Assembly: GCA_934045905.1 (NCBI GenBank) | Contig: OW203767.1 | Location: forward strand, 23,935,073 to 23,999,072 | Direction of reading: 5' to 3' | DNA length: 64,000 bases | Origin: Leuctra nigra | Taxonomy: Eukaryota; Arthropoda; Insecta; Plecoptera; Leuctridae | Shown here: in pieces, positions 11,201 to 21,708 of the stretch | Position numbering within the stretch: the stretch's first letter is position 1 | Layout of the letters: every line of letters begins with the position of its first letter | Notes under the pieces: model-generated | What the model saw: the letters and a program-made list of their open reading frames with translations, nothing else | The model's database searches: none | What the model was told of the DNA's origin: nothing | Translations under genes and position numbers: made by a program

Positions 11201-14200
11201 CACCAATGCCAAGAGGTGAGATCATTGATCTGATTTTATAATATTTATATATAGATGAATGCCTTAGAATCTTCAGTGTTTTAGGCAAAATTCATTCCCC
11301 AAGAGTTAAAATTTACTGTCAGCAGGAATTCAAAACTTAAAAAAGTTAATAGCTTGCTCGCAGTCATGGGTTCTAAAGCTAGTAGCCTTGGATGGGGTTG
11401 GGGCTTGGGGGATTTAAAAGTTATAAGCGGTATGTTTTGCATAAATGCAAATGTTTAAATTAATAAATTTGAAATCACACATAACTTTCTATTAAAACTT
11501 TTTAAATGTCGACAAGATGGACACAGTCTTACAAATAGCTCTTGAGTGGGTGACGCTCCCTCCTACGTTAGTGCTGACTGCTGACTTTGAGTCTTTGCTA
11601 ATCTTCTCTGGTGCGTGTTTCAGACTGCTGCGCCGCGCCGGCACGCCCGCGTTCGACTCGCTGCCGAGCAGCCCGGCCAGCGTGACCACCGACGAGGAGA
11701 AGGAGTACCGCGCGTGGAAGAAGAGCATCATGCTCGTGTGGAACAGTCTGGCGGCCCACAAGTACGCCTCCGTCTTCCTCAGGCCGATCACCGACGAGCA
11801 GGCGCCGCACTACAGCAACACCTGCTACGCGTCAGTACACTGCCATTACCTTCTCGGGCTTATACAGTTTATTCCATTTCAGAAAGGGAATGGGCATGAT
11901 CTTGGGTTCCAAAAGTTCATAATATTCTCCCTGGAGGGTTATTCTTAATTTCCGTGTAGGTAGTTTCGTTTCACTTGATATGGGCTCACTGCACACTGGA
12001 GTGCTATCTACGACAAGGAAATTTAGAATAAACCGCTCAGAGATGGCATAGTTCATGTTACCACTATGTACCGTTAAATTCTGTTTTGGTGAGTGAAAAT
12101 CAGTCACTTGTTGGAACGACCACTTGATCTTTAAACCAGCCATAAAATAAATCATTAATCACTCTTTGCCATAAAATATCTATTAGCCTGGGTTAACAAA
12201 TTATATTTAAAAAGTAAATTAATGGCTATTAGTTACATCTGTAAATACCTAATTTTTCAGCTAATTTGGTATAACTGGCATTTCCATTGCCACCTCTGAA
12301 TTTTTGAAATTCTTTCCCACCTTGTGCTGATATCTGGTGGTAGTCTTATTCAATTTTCAGTCCCTTTTTGAAGTGGAATAAACTGTAGGAGATAGTGTTT
12401 CATTCACTAAATTGAGAATCAGGCCACACTCCTCGTGCTTAAAGGCAAGTCGGCGAAATATCGTGCACCATATTTCATGGTTTTTAATTAGAATACCTAC
12501 CAGAGTTTTATCAAAGATTTGTACCTAGAATCATTTTGAACGTTTTCTTCTCGTTTTATTAGAAGTCTAATCTGGCATGAGTCTGCAATGTGGACTCGGG
12601 AGAAGTTGGATTTGTAACAATCTATTGTCATATCTGTAGTTCTTGGGAACAAAATTTCAACCATTACTAGAATTTGTTCTTTTCATGTGAACGCTCTTTA
12701 TATTAATAACTCATGACTTCCCGTATCATGTGTTAATAACGCCACGTTCCAGGCCGACTGACTTGAGCCTGATCAAGCGCAACATCGAGACGGGCGTGAT
12801 CCGCACCACGGCCGAGTTCCACCGCGAGATCTTGCGCATGTCCACCAACGCCGTCATGTACAACGGGTTCTACCACGACATCCACAAGATCGCCCTCGAG
12901 ATCCGACTCGATTGCCAGCAGCAGATTCAGGTCAGTTGTGTTTACAATCTGTGGCCGATAAGCAAGTTTCTCTCTCTTCACTCTTTGTCAGCTACTAGGT
13001 ACACTCAAACCAATTAAAAATGGTACTCTGCACAAAACGGATTGGCTGCTGGTCAGGTTCGTTGACAATCAATCCTTGTTATTATGAAATCAGAGCTCAC
13101 CTACTAGAGTTAGATAATGCATTATCACATACTTCATCATGGGTTGATGCCATCAAAACTTTATCAGACAATCCATTTCTTTCGAGGTACCATTTGTTAT
13201 TTGTTTGAGGTACAAATACACAAATATTTGAGGTTTGAGTTATTTGTACCGTATTAACTCGTGTAAAAGACGCAATTATATGTCAATATTTTGATTCTGA
13301 AAACAGCCCTGCGTCTTATACACGCATACCAAGCTTTTTTCCCAGTAAATCCAAGGTGGATGTTTGTAAACAGAGCTGTGGTAGACTGCCACATGTTGTC
13401 TATCTCTGCCTTTCCCTCTCACTCTGTCTGGACTACTCATACTGTGTCTAGTCACAACACTATTAACATATTACATTTTTGCAACAGAATGTTTTCCCTT
13501 GCATTTAGATCAGGAGACAAAATATATGTTTACGTCTGAAAAACATTGCTCTGACAGACATAAAATAGACAAAACACTGTTGAATGGCGATCTTAATGGA
13601 AGGGGTGGAGGGGGGTTGGGTTTGTTTTGAGAGGAAAGGCAGGTGCATGCCTCTTAAAGCAAGCAACAGCTGCTGGGAAGAGACTCCCCTCCCCCCTTTC
13701 TCAGAAGTAGGAAATTACTGTTTGTTTACAACAAGTTGGCAGTGATTTTCATTCAAATACCTAGCTCAGTTAGCTGGAAAACCAACATTTAGATGGATAT
13801 CATGTATACAAACACACAAAGTTTTTCATCATTTTACTGCGTCTTATACACGCATGCTAAGTGTTTTCTTAAAATAGACTTCTCAAAACAAGGGTGCGTC
13901 TTATACACGAGTGCGTCTTATACACGAGTTAATACGGTATTTGTTTGTTTCATTTGTTGTGTCTATAGATTTGTAGGCCTGATGATCAGATATCGTACAC
14001 ACAATTTTTGTTCATAACTCTGACATGGTTTGAAATTTTGGGTGATCAGTGGATTTCTATGTTCTCCAAGTGCTGCGTCGAATGGCACAGAGTAGGCAAA
14101 TCCTATATGTTCGTGTATGCTGTGTAAACATGGAGTGCGCCATGTGATTTGTTTTGCACTCTTTGACGCATCACACTCGCTCCTACTGATGTATGTATTT

Positions 14201-14819
14201 ACTGCCAAACCACACTGCACTGGTGAGGTGTACGTTGTTAGATATTAGATTATTGATTAAACTTATGGATGTTAAGATGTGCCTGAACTCAAAGATCGTA
14301 ATATTTTTGTTGTGGATTGAATTGTTTTCAAGGATCCTAGAGCAATTTCGGTATGCTTTGAAAAATAATCTCAAGAATTAAGTTTTGACAATGTGTCTGG
14401 TTGGACATTTCTCTAACCACTGCAGAAGTCAGGAGAGAGTTAATGCTGTGGTGCCTGTCGAGCAATACCTGAATGCCCGTTGTTCACTATGGAAGTCTTT
14501 GTCAAAATCACTCTATGCTCACTTGCATACTTAAAACATTGTTAGTTACGAATGAAAATGCGTTATAAATCCATAAGAAAGTCCTAAAACGCTGAGACCC
14601 ACACCGACTGACCGGTCGCCTCTTGTCTCTCAGGACTACATCAAGACTCAGCAGCTGATCCAGTCGCCAGGCGACCGCGCGACCATGCGCCGGGAGACCC
14701 GCATGACGGATGCGACCATGGCGCTCATGAACGCCAGCATGACGATGCACAAGAGGAAGCGCGACTCCGACGTCAACAAGTCGACCAAGAAGCGGAAGGT
14801 GCAGACCGGCAATCCGTGA
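5224..14819 (+). CDS. BRD8: Bromodomain-containing protein 8 (NuA4/TIP60 subunit)
   Basis: Nine exons, all GT-AG and phase-consistent: 5224-5242, 6925-7227, 7821-7956, 8142-8352, 9078-9381, 9919-11215, 11624-11830, 12753-12930 and 14634-14819 (TGA). Total 2841 nt, about 946 aa. BRD8 is a chromatin subunit of the NuA4/TIP60 histone acetyltransferase complex. The N-terminal block is diagnostic: KRVPLDKWSVREL, SGNQNWVSVSRAV, EDWFSQKNCA, then TPKRKKR, followed by a coiled-coil with RMEELKQIL and QREVELLQTG. The centre (exons 5-6) is acidic and Ser/Pro/Glu-rich with TPTITSLL-like repeats. The C-terminal bromodomain has KKSIMLVWNSLAAHKYASVF, PTDLSLIKRNIE and the acetyl-lysine-binding Asn in NAVMYN. 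It ends with a basic tail (HKRKR, STKKRKV). I chose ATG 5224 because exon 1 (MSTVQE plus a split codon) joins in phase to give an insect-like VQEQLMLKRVPLD start. An in-frame ATG at 6894 is the alternative. AATAAA at 15108-15113 is a plausible poly(A) signal. Confidence 0.93.
5243..6924. other. BRD8 intron 1 with nested MITEs and a direct repeat
   Basis: It separates the 19-nt coding first exon from exon 2. It contains a nested pair of inverted-repeat elements (about 5664-6040 and 5764-6007) and an imperfect direct duplication at about 6200-6590. In the latter, TATCATTGAGAGCTAAGAAC and TTTCAACATCATTTAAGAAA each recur 160-200 bp apart. Confidence 0.6.
5764..6007. mobile_element. Small hAT-like MITE nested in another inverted repeat
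   Basis: The ends are CAGTGTTGCCAA and TTGGCAACACTG, perfect inverted repeats of 12 bp. The 8-bp word AAGTTGAT flanks both sides at 5756-5763 and 6008-6015, with two extra T bases on the right. It lies within a larger inverted pair, GACTAGCAAC at about 5671 and GTTGCTAGTC at about 6026, suggesting insertion into an older MITE. Confidence 0.7.
7565..7762. mobile_element. MITE with TACACTTGGCCAAACAAA ends
   Basis: The left end TACACTTGGCCAAACAAA pairs with the right end TTTGTTTGGCCGAGTGTA. The 198-bp element lies in BRD8 intron 2. A second copy is at 16906-17120 with much of its interior in the opposite orientation, and a decayed third relative (shared CACCTACTAGAGT and CTTGTTATTAT words) is at about 13000-13180. 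Confidence 0.8.
12931..14633. other. Last BRD8 intron
   Basis: It contains a degraded MITE at about 13000-13180 and the TIR element at 13247-13939. The remainder (about 13940-14633) is unique-looking AT-rich sequence with no supported feature. Confidence 0.6.
13247..13939. mobile_element. TIR element with ACCGTATTAACTCGTGTA ends
   Basis: The left end TACCGTATTAACTCGTGTA and the right end TACACGAGTTAATACGGTA are exact complements, continuing into AAGACGC/GCGTCTT. The word GCGTCTTATACACG recurs four times inside, including a tandem pair at the right end. The flanking word ATTTGT occurs on both sides, giving a 4-6 bp target duplication. It is non-coding and lies in the last BRD8 intron. Confidence 0.8.
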
Positions 14820-15107
14820 GGAGCGGACCGAGGTTCGGGCGGAACGCATAGAATGACAGTTGTTTCGAGTTGAGCCTTTTTCTTTCTTACACAGTCACGG
14901 GAGGGTGAAGTGTGTATTTCACATTTTTCGTACCTAGTGTACTATTTGGAAAAAGAATATGGATGAATATTCTTCCACAAAAATATATTTTTAACTGTAT
15001 TTATAATTATTTTCATTTACCTACTTCGTGGCTCTTCCATTAGCTTGGTGCCAACTTTCTACTGTGGAAAATTTAAAATTGGTAGAAATTGAATACCCAC
15101 ACTTCTT

Positions 15108-15113
15108 AATAAA
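15108..15113 (+). promoter_or_regulatory. Candidate BRD8 polyadenylation signal
   Basis: AATAAA lies about 290 nt after the BRD8 stop codon and before the convergent protease gene. It is the only canonical hexamer I noticed in a sensible position. Confidence 0.4.
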
Positions 15114-15465
15114 AGGCCATAGGTAGGTAGGTACTATATATTACTTTTAAAAAATGTCAGAAAGTCCTAGTGCGGACTAAATGGTAGTCTTAAAATTAAT
15201 TTACGTAATATTGATTAAAAAATAAAAATACTACCTACACAATATGGACTAGACCTTTTCAAGAATAGATGGCCGGCTGTACAATTCATGATTCATGATA
15301 TGCTGTTAAAAAACTTTTAACAATAATAATATTTTGAGACGACAACATTCGTAACTACGTTTTTTGATTCCTAATTTCACCGGAATTTTGTTTTAATATT
15401 GTGTTATTTCTGGAAAAGTACACCAGGAAAGTGGTTTATGCAATCAGTAACTAACTGCCCCGCTG

Positions 15466-16848
15466 TCATACTATGCGCGATGCTCGCGGCTGCTGATCGT
15501 CGGCCAGCGCCAGAGTGATCCAGTCGAGGAACATGTTGACGCGCATGAACACGTCGGGGTACACCGCGCTGCCGCACGCCGGCTTGGCGCCGAAGCTCAC
15601 AACGCCAATGATGCGGTACACGCCGTTCACCGCCAACATCAGCGGACTTCCGCTGTCACCCTGTCCACATGTCACACATTGAATTGTTTTCTTGTTGTGT
15701 CTGCAAACGTTGGGAATCATTTTTTGAATCAGTTTCCTGATAATTTTGATTTATCGCTACAGATTTTGACTGCGAATTAATGTAGATTTTGGAAGACTGA
15801 AGTCAATAGTATAATTAGTTCATTTGGTCTGCTTACATTGTCGTTATTTAGCATAATTTGATTCTAAATTGATCTTTACAATAATTTTTCCATACATTTA
15901 ATCATTGCTTGCCTATTTGTATTGACGCTTCCTTTGATTCATACTATTTTACATATTATTGGTTCTGTGACCTTGAGGGAAAGGCAAATATTTAATTTTC
16001 TTCTATGCAGTAATGAGTAAACGACTGTTATTTAATTTTCACTGGGCTATTATTTGTCTTAGAGGCTATTATGTTTCTAATATCTGTAATAAATGTATTT
16101 TATACCAAACACTGATTGAATAATTTATTATTAGAGAAAAGGCATGAATCCAAAGCTGACTAAAACCTTAAATTTTATTTACCTAGTACATGCAAATTGC
16201 AAATGTTATGTAATGCATTTGATTAGGAAGGCTCCCATAGCTTCTCTAACTTTATGTGTAGGCGCATAATAGGTACATAAGTTATCACTTCAACTCAAAA
16301 GAATGTCTAGATTTATCAACGCAAGTACCCATAGTCTACTGGATTTCGTCTCTTAGGTTAGTAGCTTTTGGTCTTGTGGTGTAGCGGACTTATTTCCGTA
16401 AATATCTACTTGCGGGCTCAACGTTTTTAGGCAGTTAAAGAAAGGACATCAGTCATGGACGTGGGTTTTTATTTAGAGTTGTAATGATCTCAAAACTAAT
16501 GGCGTTTCGGCTGGCCGCACTGGTGCTGCACTGAAATGACGTCACCATACAAAACTCAATGCTTATTTCAAACCTAGTGCAAGCCTAGTGCAGTCAAAAA
16601 CGCCATAATAGCAAAGTATTCGTGCCCTTCCTCAAATGATGTCCTCACCTGACACGTCGTCGCTCCCTTCAGTCCCGCGCATATCATCCTCTCGGAGAGT
16701 TTGGTGTCAAGCTGTCCCCACGCGTAGCTGCAGTAGGAGAAGTTGACGAGCGGGATGGCGCCAACCATCAATATGTCAGAGGCCTCGGACACGTGGGTGG
16801 CGCCCCAGCCGGTGACGAGCGCCAGAGTGTCTTCGGTGTACGTTTCAG
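15466..16848 (-). CDS. Chymotrypsin-fold serine protease, last two exons
   Basis: Two exons on the minus strand, 16848-16649 and 15660-15466 (TGA at 15468-15466), join in phase to give CQGDSGSPL around the catalytic serine. Upstream motifs are LALVTGWG, VNFSYCSYAWG and ERMICAGLKGATTCQ; downstream are IIGVVSFGAKPACG and YPDVFMRVNMFLDWI. These are the C-terminal half of an S1 peptidase, normally secreted. In chymotrypsin numbering the pocket reads about Thr189, Gly216 and Asp226. Asp at 226 rather than 189 is the pattern of brachyurin/collagenase-like enzymes, so plain trypsin specificity is unlikely. The exons with the activation site, His57 and Asp102 should lie at higher coordinates, but I found none in the repeat-filled DNA there. 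Either an intron is very long, or this is a truncated copy. It is convergent to BRD8, about 650 bp apart. Acceptor at 16849-16850; the exon starts in phase 1. Confidence 0.82.
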
Positions 16849-16905
16849 CTGGCAATGGAAGATATGTATATCACAGTCGGCATAGCAGCTTGAAATTTAC
16901 AAAGG

Positions 16906-17120
16906 TACACTTTGCCAAACAAAAATTGAACGTTGACCAAATTTGAATGACTGCTGGTCATGTCCCATAACCAATCAAAGCTTGTTATTATCATTGAAAT
17001 GTGAGGTCACCTACTAGAGTGAGACAATGAGATCGCTTAGACTGACTTCTGATGGTGCGATATTACATTTATCAGCCTATGAGATTTATTGAATGTTCAA
17101 GTTTTGTTTGGCCGAGTGTA
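16906..17120. mobile_element. MITE, second copy of the TACACTTGGCC family
   Basis: Ends TACACTTTGCCAAACAAA and TTTGTTTGGCCGAGTGTA. Internal words match the copy at 7565-7762 in reverse orientation (GACCTCACATTTCAATGATA there, its complement here). It sits upstream of the visible protease exons. Confidence 0.75.
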
Positions 17121-18327
17121 CCTAGAGCTCTGCCAAAAAGGAGAGAGTATCCTCGGTAAAGGTGGGCCATTCAGAAAACTGACAGCAAAGGATTGATTTT
17201 GGTATAAACTAAAAACCAAATTGTGTTGGATTTTACTTAAAAATCGGTCTGCGATAATCGATTCACAGATAGGTACCTAATACAAAATGCAGAAAATCAA
17301 CGCAAAAATCAATTTTTATTAAAATCAAATCGCCCATCTGTAGTCCTCAGTAAAGAATTGAAATGGGAGGGGAGAGGGTTATATTTTTCACAAAAATCAA
17401 TTAAATAATTGAGAAAAAAACCGTAGATTTTTTGATTCTTCAGAAATGTTCTAATATTAGTAAATTTCCTCCTGATTTCAGTAGGGATTCTACTGTTTTT
17501 TTCCTCTAGGTGTATGACACAAGATCATAAATGATTTTAATGAAAATAAATGAAAATATGAAATGATACCTATTTGTCTGTAATACTGATAGTGTCAAGT
17601 TAAAGTCTGTATGAAATAAGTAGTTAGAGTAAAGCACTAGACCTACACTTCCCCCTCTTCCCCCTGGCGGGGGAAGTGTAGGTCTCTTTTAGTTAGAGCA
17701 TGGAGGTAAATAAGCTTATTTACCTCCATGGTTAGAGGAAACATTGCTTTCTTTAATCAATCCAGTGGCAGTGCTGGGTAAAAAATGGTGGTGGCAGAAC
17801 AGGGGCAAAGCAATAAGCTGAGAGGGCAAAACTTATTAATCGTAAATTTGGACTGAGGGCTAAGGCACTCCCCCCCCCCCCCCCCCCCCCCCCCGCACAC
17901 GTAGCGACACAACTGAATCACAGAAAGTTGATTGAGGTCCTGCCGTTCACAAGCAAGGGCATGTACTTTGCCCCTTGCAAATTAGGCAATAAGCATTACA
18001 CCGTGCGCCACCCCGCTCTCATACTCCCATAGTTACAGGCTGTGAACAACATTGGAAACCAGAGCCAAATGTTGGATCTTTCAACCGCAGAGGTTTTCAA
18101 TCATGCCCAGAACATGTCCCCCATTCAGAGGCGCCGGAAGGAAGTGTATTTTGGTAGGGGGGGGGGCATTCCTAGTTGCCAAATGTTCCAAAAGTAGCTA
18201 AAAATACGGCTTTTCGGGAAAACCCGGAAAAAATTGATTTGGATATTATCTATGCGTTTTGATCTTTAATTTTCGGCGCTTTGCTCCTCTAAAATGAGAA
18301 TTATCTGAAAATGTGAACTTTAATATC
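17121..18327. other. Gene-free spacer with two hairpins and a C-run
   Basis: No coding signal. It contains the hairpin pair at 17639-17730, a run of 25 C at 17870-17894, and a G/C-run fragment near 18125-18170 (GAGGCGCCGGAAGG followed by a G-run) that resembles decayed DNA-transposon ends. Confidence 0.5.
17639..17730. repeat. Two adjacent perfect hairpins
   Basis: 17639-17655 (AGACCTACACTTCCCCC) pairs perfectly with 17669-17685 across a 13-nt loop. Thirteen bases later, 17699-17730 is a perfect 32-nt palindrome: CATGGAGGTAAATAAG followed by its own complement, centred on AAGCTT. No function can be assigned. Confidence 0.85.
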
Positions 18328-18331
18328 TTAA

Positions 18332-18919
18332 GGGGACTGACATGTGAGCATTTAACATGTAAAATTGACCATCTTTAGGAACACATAACTTTTAAACCAA
18401 TAGTCATATTCAACATTTTCTTGGATTATATGAGACATGGCCCCTTAAAGAATATTTTAACAAAAAAGAAAAAATACATAATTTTTTTTATAAAAATTAT
18501 TGATATTTTAACATTGCACCAATGTTACAACATTGCAACATTTAACATTTGCACAAATTTGTATGCAAAGTTTAATTAATATAAATTTTTTGGCTAAATT
18601 TAGAACAAATGTTTTTCGTTAATTCATAAAACACACACCTATGAACATAATGCCGCAAAGTTCATAGCATTATCTAAAATGGAACCAGAGATAATTGTTC
18701 CTAAACCTAAAATAACTCTAAATTGAGATACATGAGTTTAAAGTTTGGTATGTCTATAATAATGAACCGGAATTGCTCATTTGAAACTTTTTTTTTGATA
18801 GTAAAAATCAACGCAAAACAAATACTTGACATCTCCATGGCAATAAAAAACATTACAAAATATGAAAATAAAATAAAAAAAAATCTATACATTTTTATTT
18901 TTTTCACATGTCAGTTCCC
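18332..18919. mobile_element. TTAA-flanked MITE
   Basis: The ends GGGGACTGACATGTGA and TCACATGTCAGTTCCC are inverted repeats. TTAA directly flanks both (18328-18331 and 18920-18923), as expected for piggyBac- or Kolobok-type target duplication. The AT-rich interior has no transposase. Confidence 0.8.
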
Positions 18920-20057
18920 TTAACTCAATAGTTTCCTATAAAGGATACATAAAAAACACTCCGTGTAAAAATACCAGCCAAGTCTCTATAACTATAAAAA
19001 AATAGGAGAAATCTAAAATTTCAGCACCGAAAGGTAGTGATATCAGAAAATAGACCAAGTCAAAACTTAATTTTAAAAACCAAAATATATCTTGGCGCAT
19101 CGTGTATAAATAATATAGACGTACTATTTGACAAAAATGAAATGTACCTAAATATATATAATATACCTATAATGCCCTTAAACACGATGCGCCAAGTACA
19201 TTTTGGTTTTTAAAATTAAGTTTTGACTAGGCCCATTTTTTGATATCATTACTTTTCGGTGCTGAAGTTTTAGATTTCTTCTATTTTTTTTATAGTTGAA
19301 GAGACTTGGCTGGTATTTTTACACGGAGTGTTTTTTATGGGGATATCAGTTATTTTTTTTAGTTTATTTACAAAACTTGTAAAACATATTGGAGCAACAA
19401 TGACTAATTCCTTTAAAAAAATACGCCATTACCGAATTAGTTACCAAGAAAAATAGTGTTTGGAGCTAAATATAAACTAAAAGTGATATGCCATGAAGAA
19501 TGCGAAAGCATCGTTCCAATAGGTCCAGCCGTTTCCGAGATATGGCATTACTTTCGGTTTTCAAAATGGCGGCTGAAAGCACTTTCACATTGTATTAATA
19601 TGTATATAAATACTAATATTTCATTATAAGCCTTCTGAATATGTAGTAGGTTTTTATAAAAAGGTCAAGTGAATTTAGGCAGATTTCGCTAAACTATGAC
19701 GTCATATCCGGTTTCAGTAATTAGAAAACTTTAATTTCACTATTGTTATTTCATATAGAGGACCGTCTGAATCGATTGGCGCAAATTTCGTTCCGATCGG
19801 TTTAGCTGTTTTTGAGATATGACGTCTTTTCCGGTTTCAAAATGGCGGCACAAAAAATGCATAAGGGGCAAGGTATCATCAGGCAGACCAGCTGTATATG
19901 TGGTAAAAATTTCGGGTCAATCGACGCAGCCGTTTAGCCTGTGGCGGAGACCGCGAAATTTATTGGAAGATGAATCTGAATCATCTAAAGCCAAGTCGTA
20001 CGGCGCGCACACTCTCATATAAAAAGGCTGGAGCAACCCACTTTTACTGTGAAGTGG

Positions 20058-20605
20058 CTATCACACTGGGTTGCAACCCACGGTTGGAACCCGCGTATGG
20101 AAACTTTTGTTGCAAAAAGAGGTAACCGCCCATCACACGCAACTGTTTGCTTTGATGTTGGTTGGTTCACAATTGACACTCATGAGTTGCGCAGAAAGCA
20201 CCATTTCCGGTTCGGAAAACGTTGCCATAGTAACCAAAATAAAAGTATAGGGAATAACAAATCTGACAGCGGCAATCCAAATTCATATTTTGAGTGATTT
20301 CTTGCGAAAGAAAGATATTTAAGTAAGTACAAGTTAATAATTATACGCAATATTTATCCATACACATGTTCAAGTTAAATATTCATCTGATAAAACATGA
20401 TTTATAGCTATTATTTATAGCATCGTATTGGTCAGTTCACGTCACGTGGTACTACAACAAATGGTTGGAACCGGAAAAATAGAGACTTCTCTATTTTTCA
20501 AACCAACCCGCGGGTTGACGAAATTTAGTCTCTGCACATGCGCGGCCAACCATATTTTCCAACCGCCGGTTCCATACACGGGTTGCAACTCAGTGTGATA
20601 GGGCT
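20058..20605. mobile_element. TIR element nested in foldback copy X
   Basis: The left end TATCACACTGGGTTGCAACC and the right end GGGTTGCAACTCAGTGTGAT are inverted. Both lead into inverted GGTTGGAACC/CCAACCGCCGGTTCC words. It interrupts the TTTTACTGTAAGCATCAAAG sequence that is uninterrupted at about 60220. Boundaries are good to a few bases; open frames inside it look non-coding. Confidence 0.65.
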
Positions 20606-20803
20606 TTTAGCATCACAGTGGCATTTTCGGCCTACTGGATCTTAAAAATTGAAAATCTCACATTGTTGCGAAATATCTTAATTTCGAGCTTTGGCCCACC
20701 CCACCACATATACCAAATTTGGAAACAATACCATATGCCGTTTGCGAGCTGGAGGACCGTTAAAACAGTGAAATTGTACGGCTTTCTTCAGATGATGATT
20801 ATT

Positions 20804-21708
20804 ACTAGGAAAACGCTCTGTGAAACGCGTTGATGAGCGAGCACGGATACGCGCAACACCTCGAACCGAAATTCTGCGTCTATCAAAAATATCATTAAAA
20901 TCACATACTTGTTTAAAAATCTCCAAATATCACTCAAATATTGGTCCCAATAACCATGTAAAGTTTTAAGTTGATCGATTGAACCTTTATAATTGAACTA
21001 CGTTCCCAGTAAATATTCAAAAATCACAGAATCTCTTTCACAAAATATACCTGGGACCACTCATACGATATTAGTGTGTGTACACAATATCAGATCGATC
21101 TGTTGAACGGTAATTATTAGTTTCATATGCGTTTAAAAGTTTTTGCTCAACTACCTTGGATTAGAACTGAAGAGTCAAAGTAGCCGTGATCAACATTTTC
21201 GAGAAATTTGACAGCCAACACGCAAAATGTCCGTAAAATTTCAATTACTTTTGGATTTAAACACATAATAGTCTGAAAGTAGTCAAAAATACAGATTATG
21301 TTGGTCCCAATGACCATGCAAAGTTTTAAGTTGATCGGTCATACGGTTCTAGTTTAAATTTCAAAAAACACATGAAATATTTTTTAAAATTTTTACCAAT
21401 GGGAGGATTTGGATGAAATTTTGTTTGATTGGGCAAAATGTTGGTCGTAATGACTTATCAAAATTTAAAATTGAACGTGCCAACCAATCGAAAGATAATT
21501 TTTTTAAAATTTGAACCAATCACAGGATCCCTTTCAAAAACGATCCCAGAGACCGCATAGATTACGTTAGTACGTGTGCAAAATTTCAGATCGATTGGTT
21601 GTGCGGTTTGACCTGGGCAGTGAACACAAAAAAAAAAAAAAAAAAAAAAACACACAGAGAAAGTGCCGTAAGAGTACCGTGGTGACGCTCGCTACGCTCG
21701 CTCAATAA
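20804..21708 (+). mobile_element. TACTAGGAAAACGC-family repeat element
   Basis: Starts TACTAGGAAAACGCTC followed by ACGCGTTGATGAGCGAGCAC. Ends with a poly(A) stretch, AGAGAAAGTGCC and GCTACGCTCGCTCAATAAT. Inside are recurrent words of the type GCAAAATTTCAGATCGATTG. It inserted in the spacer of foldback copy X. The class is not recognised. Confidence 0.7.

Noticed and set aside
10521..11288. Long minus-strand open frames opposite BRD8 exon 6
   Set aside because: Shadows of the GC-rich, low-complexity acidic coding exon; no splice or start context and no known motif.
16365..16440. Possible tRNA or SINE head (TGGTGTAGCGG word)
   Set aside because: Only an A-box-like word; no acceptable B box or cloverleaf.
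17870..17894. C25 homopolymer as a biological signal
   Set aside because: Simple repeat, possibly of uncertain true length; nothing around it suggests function.
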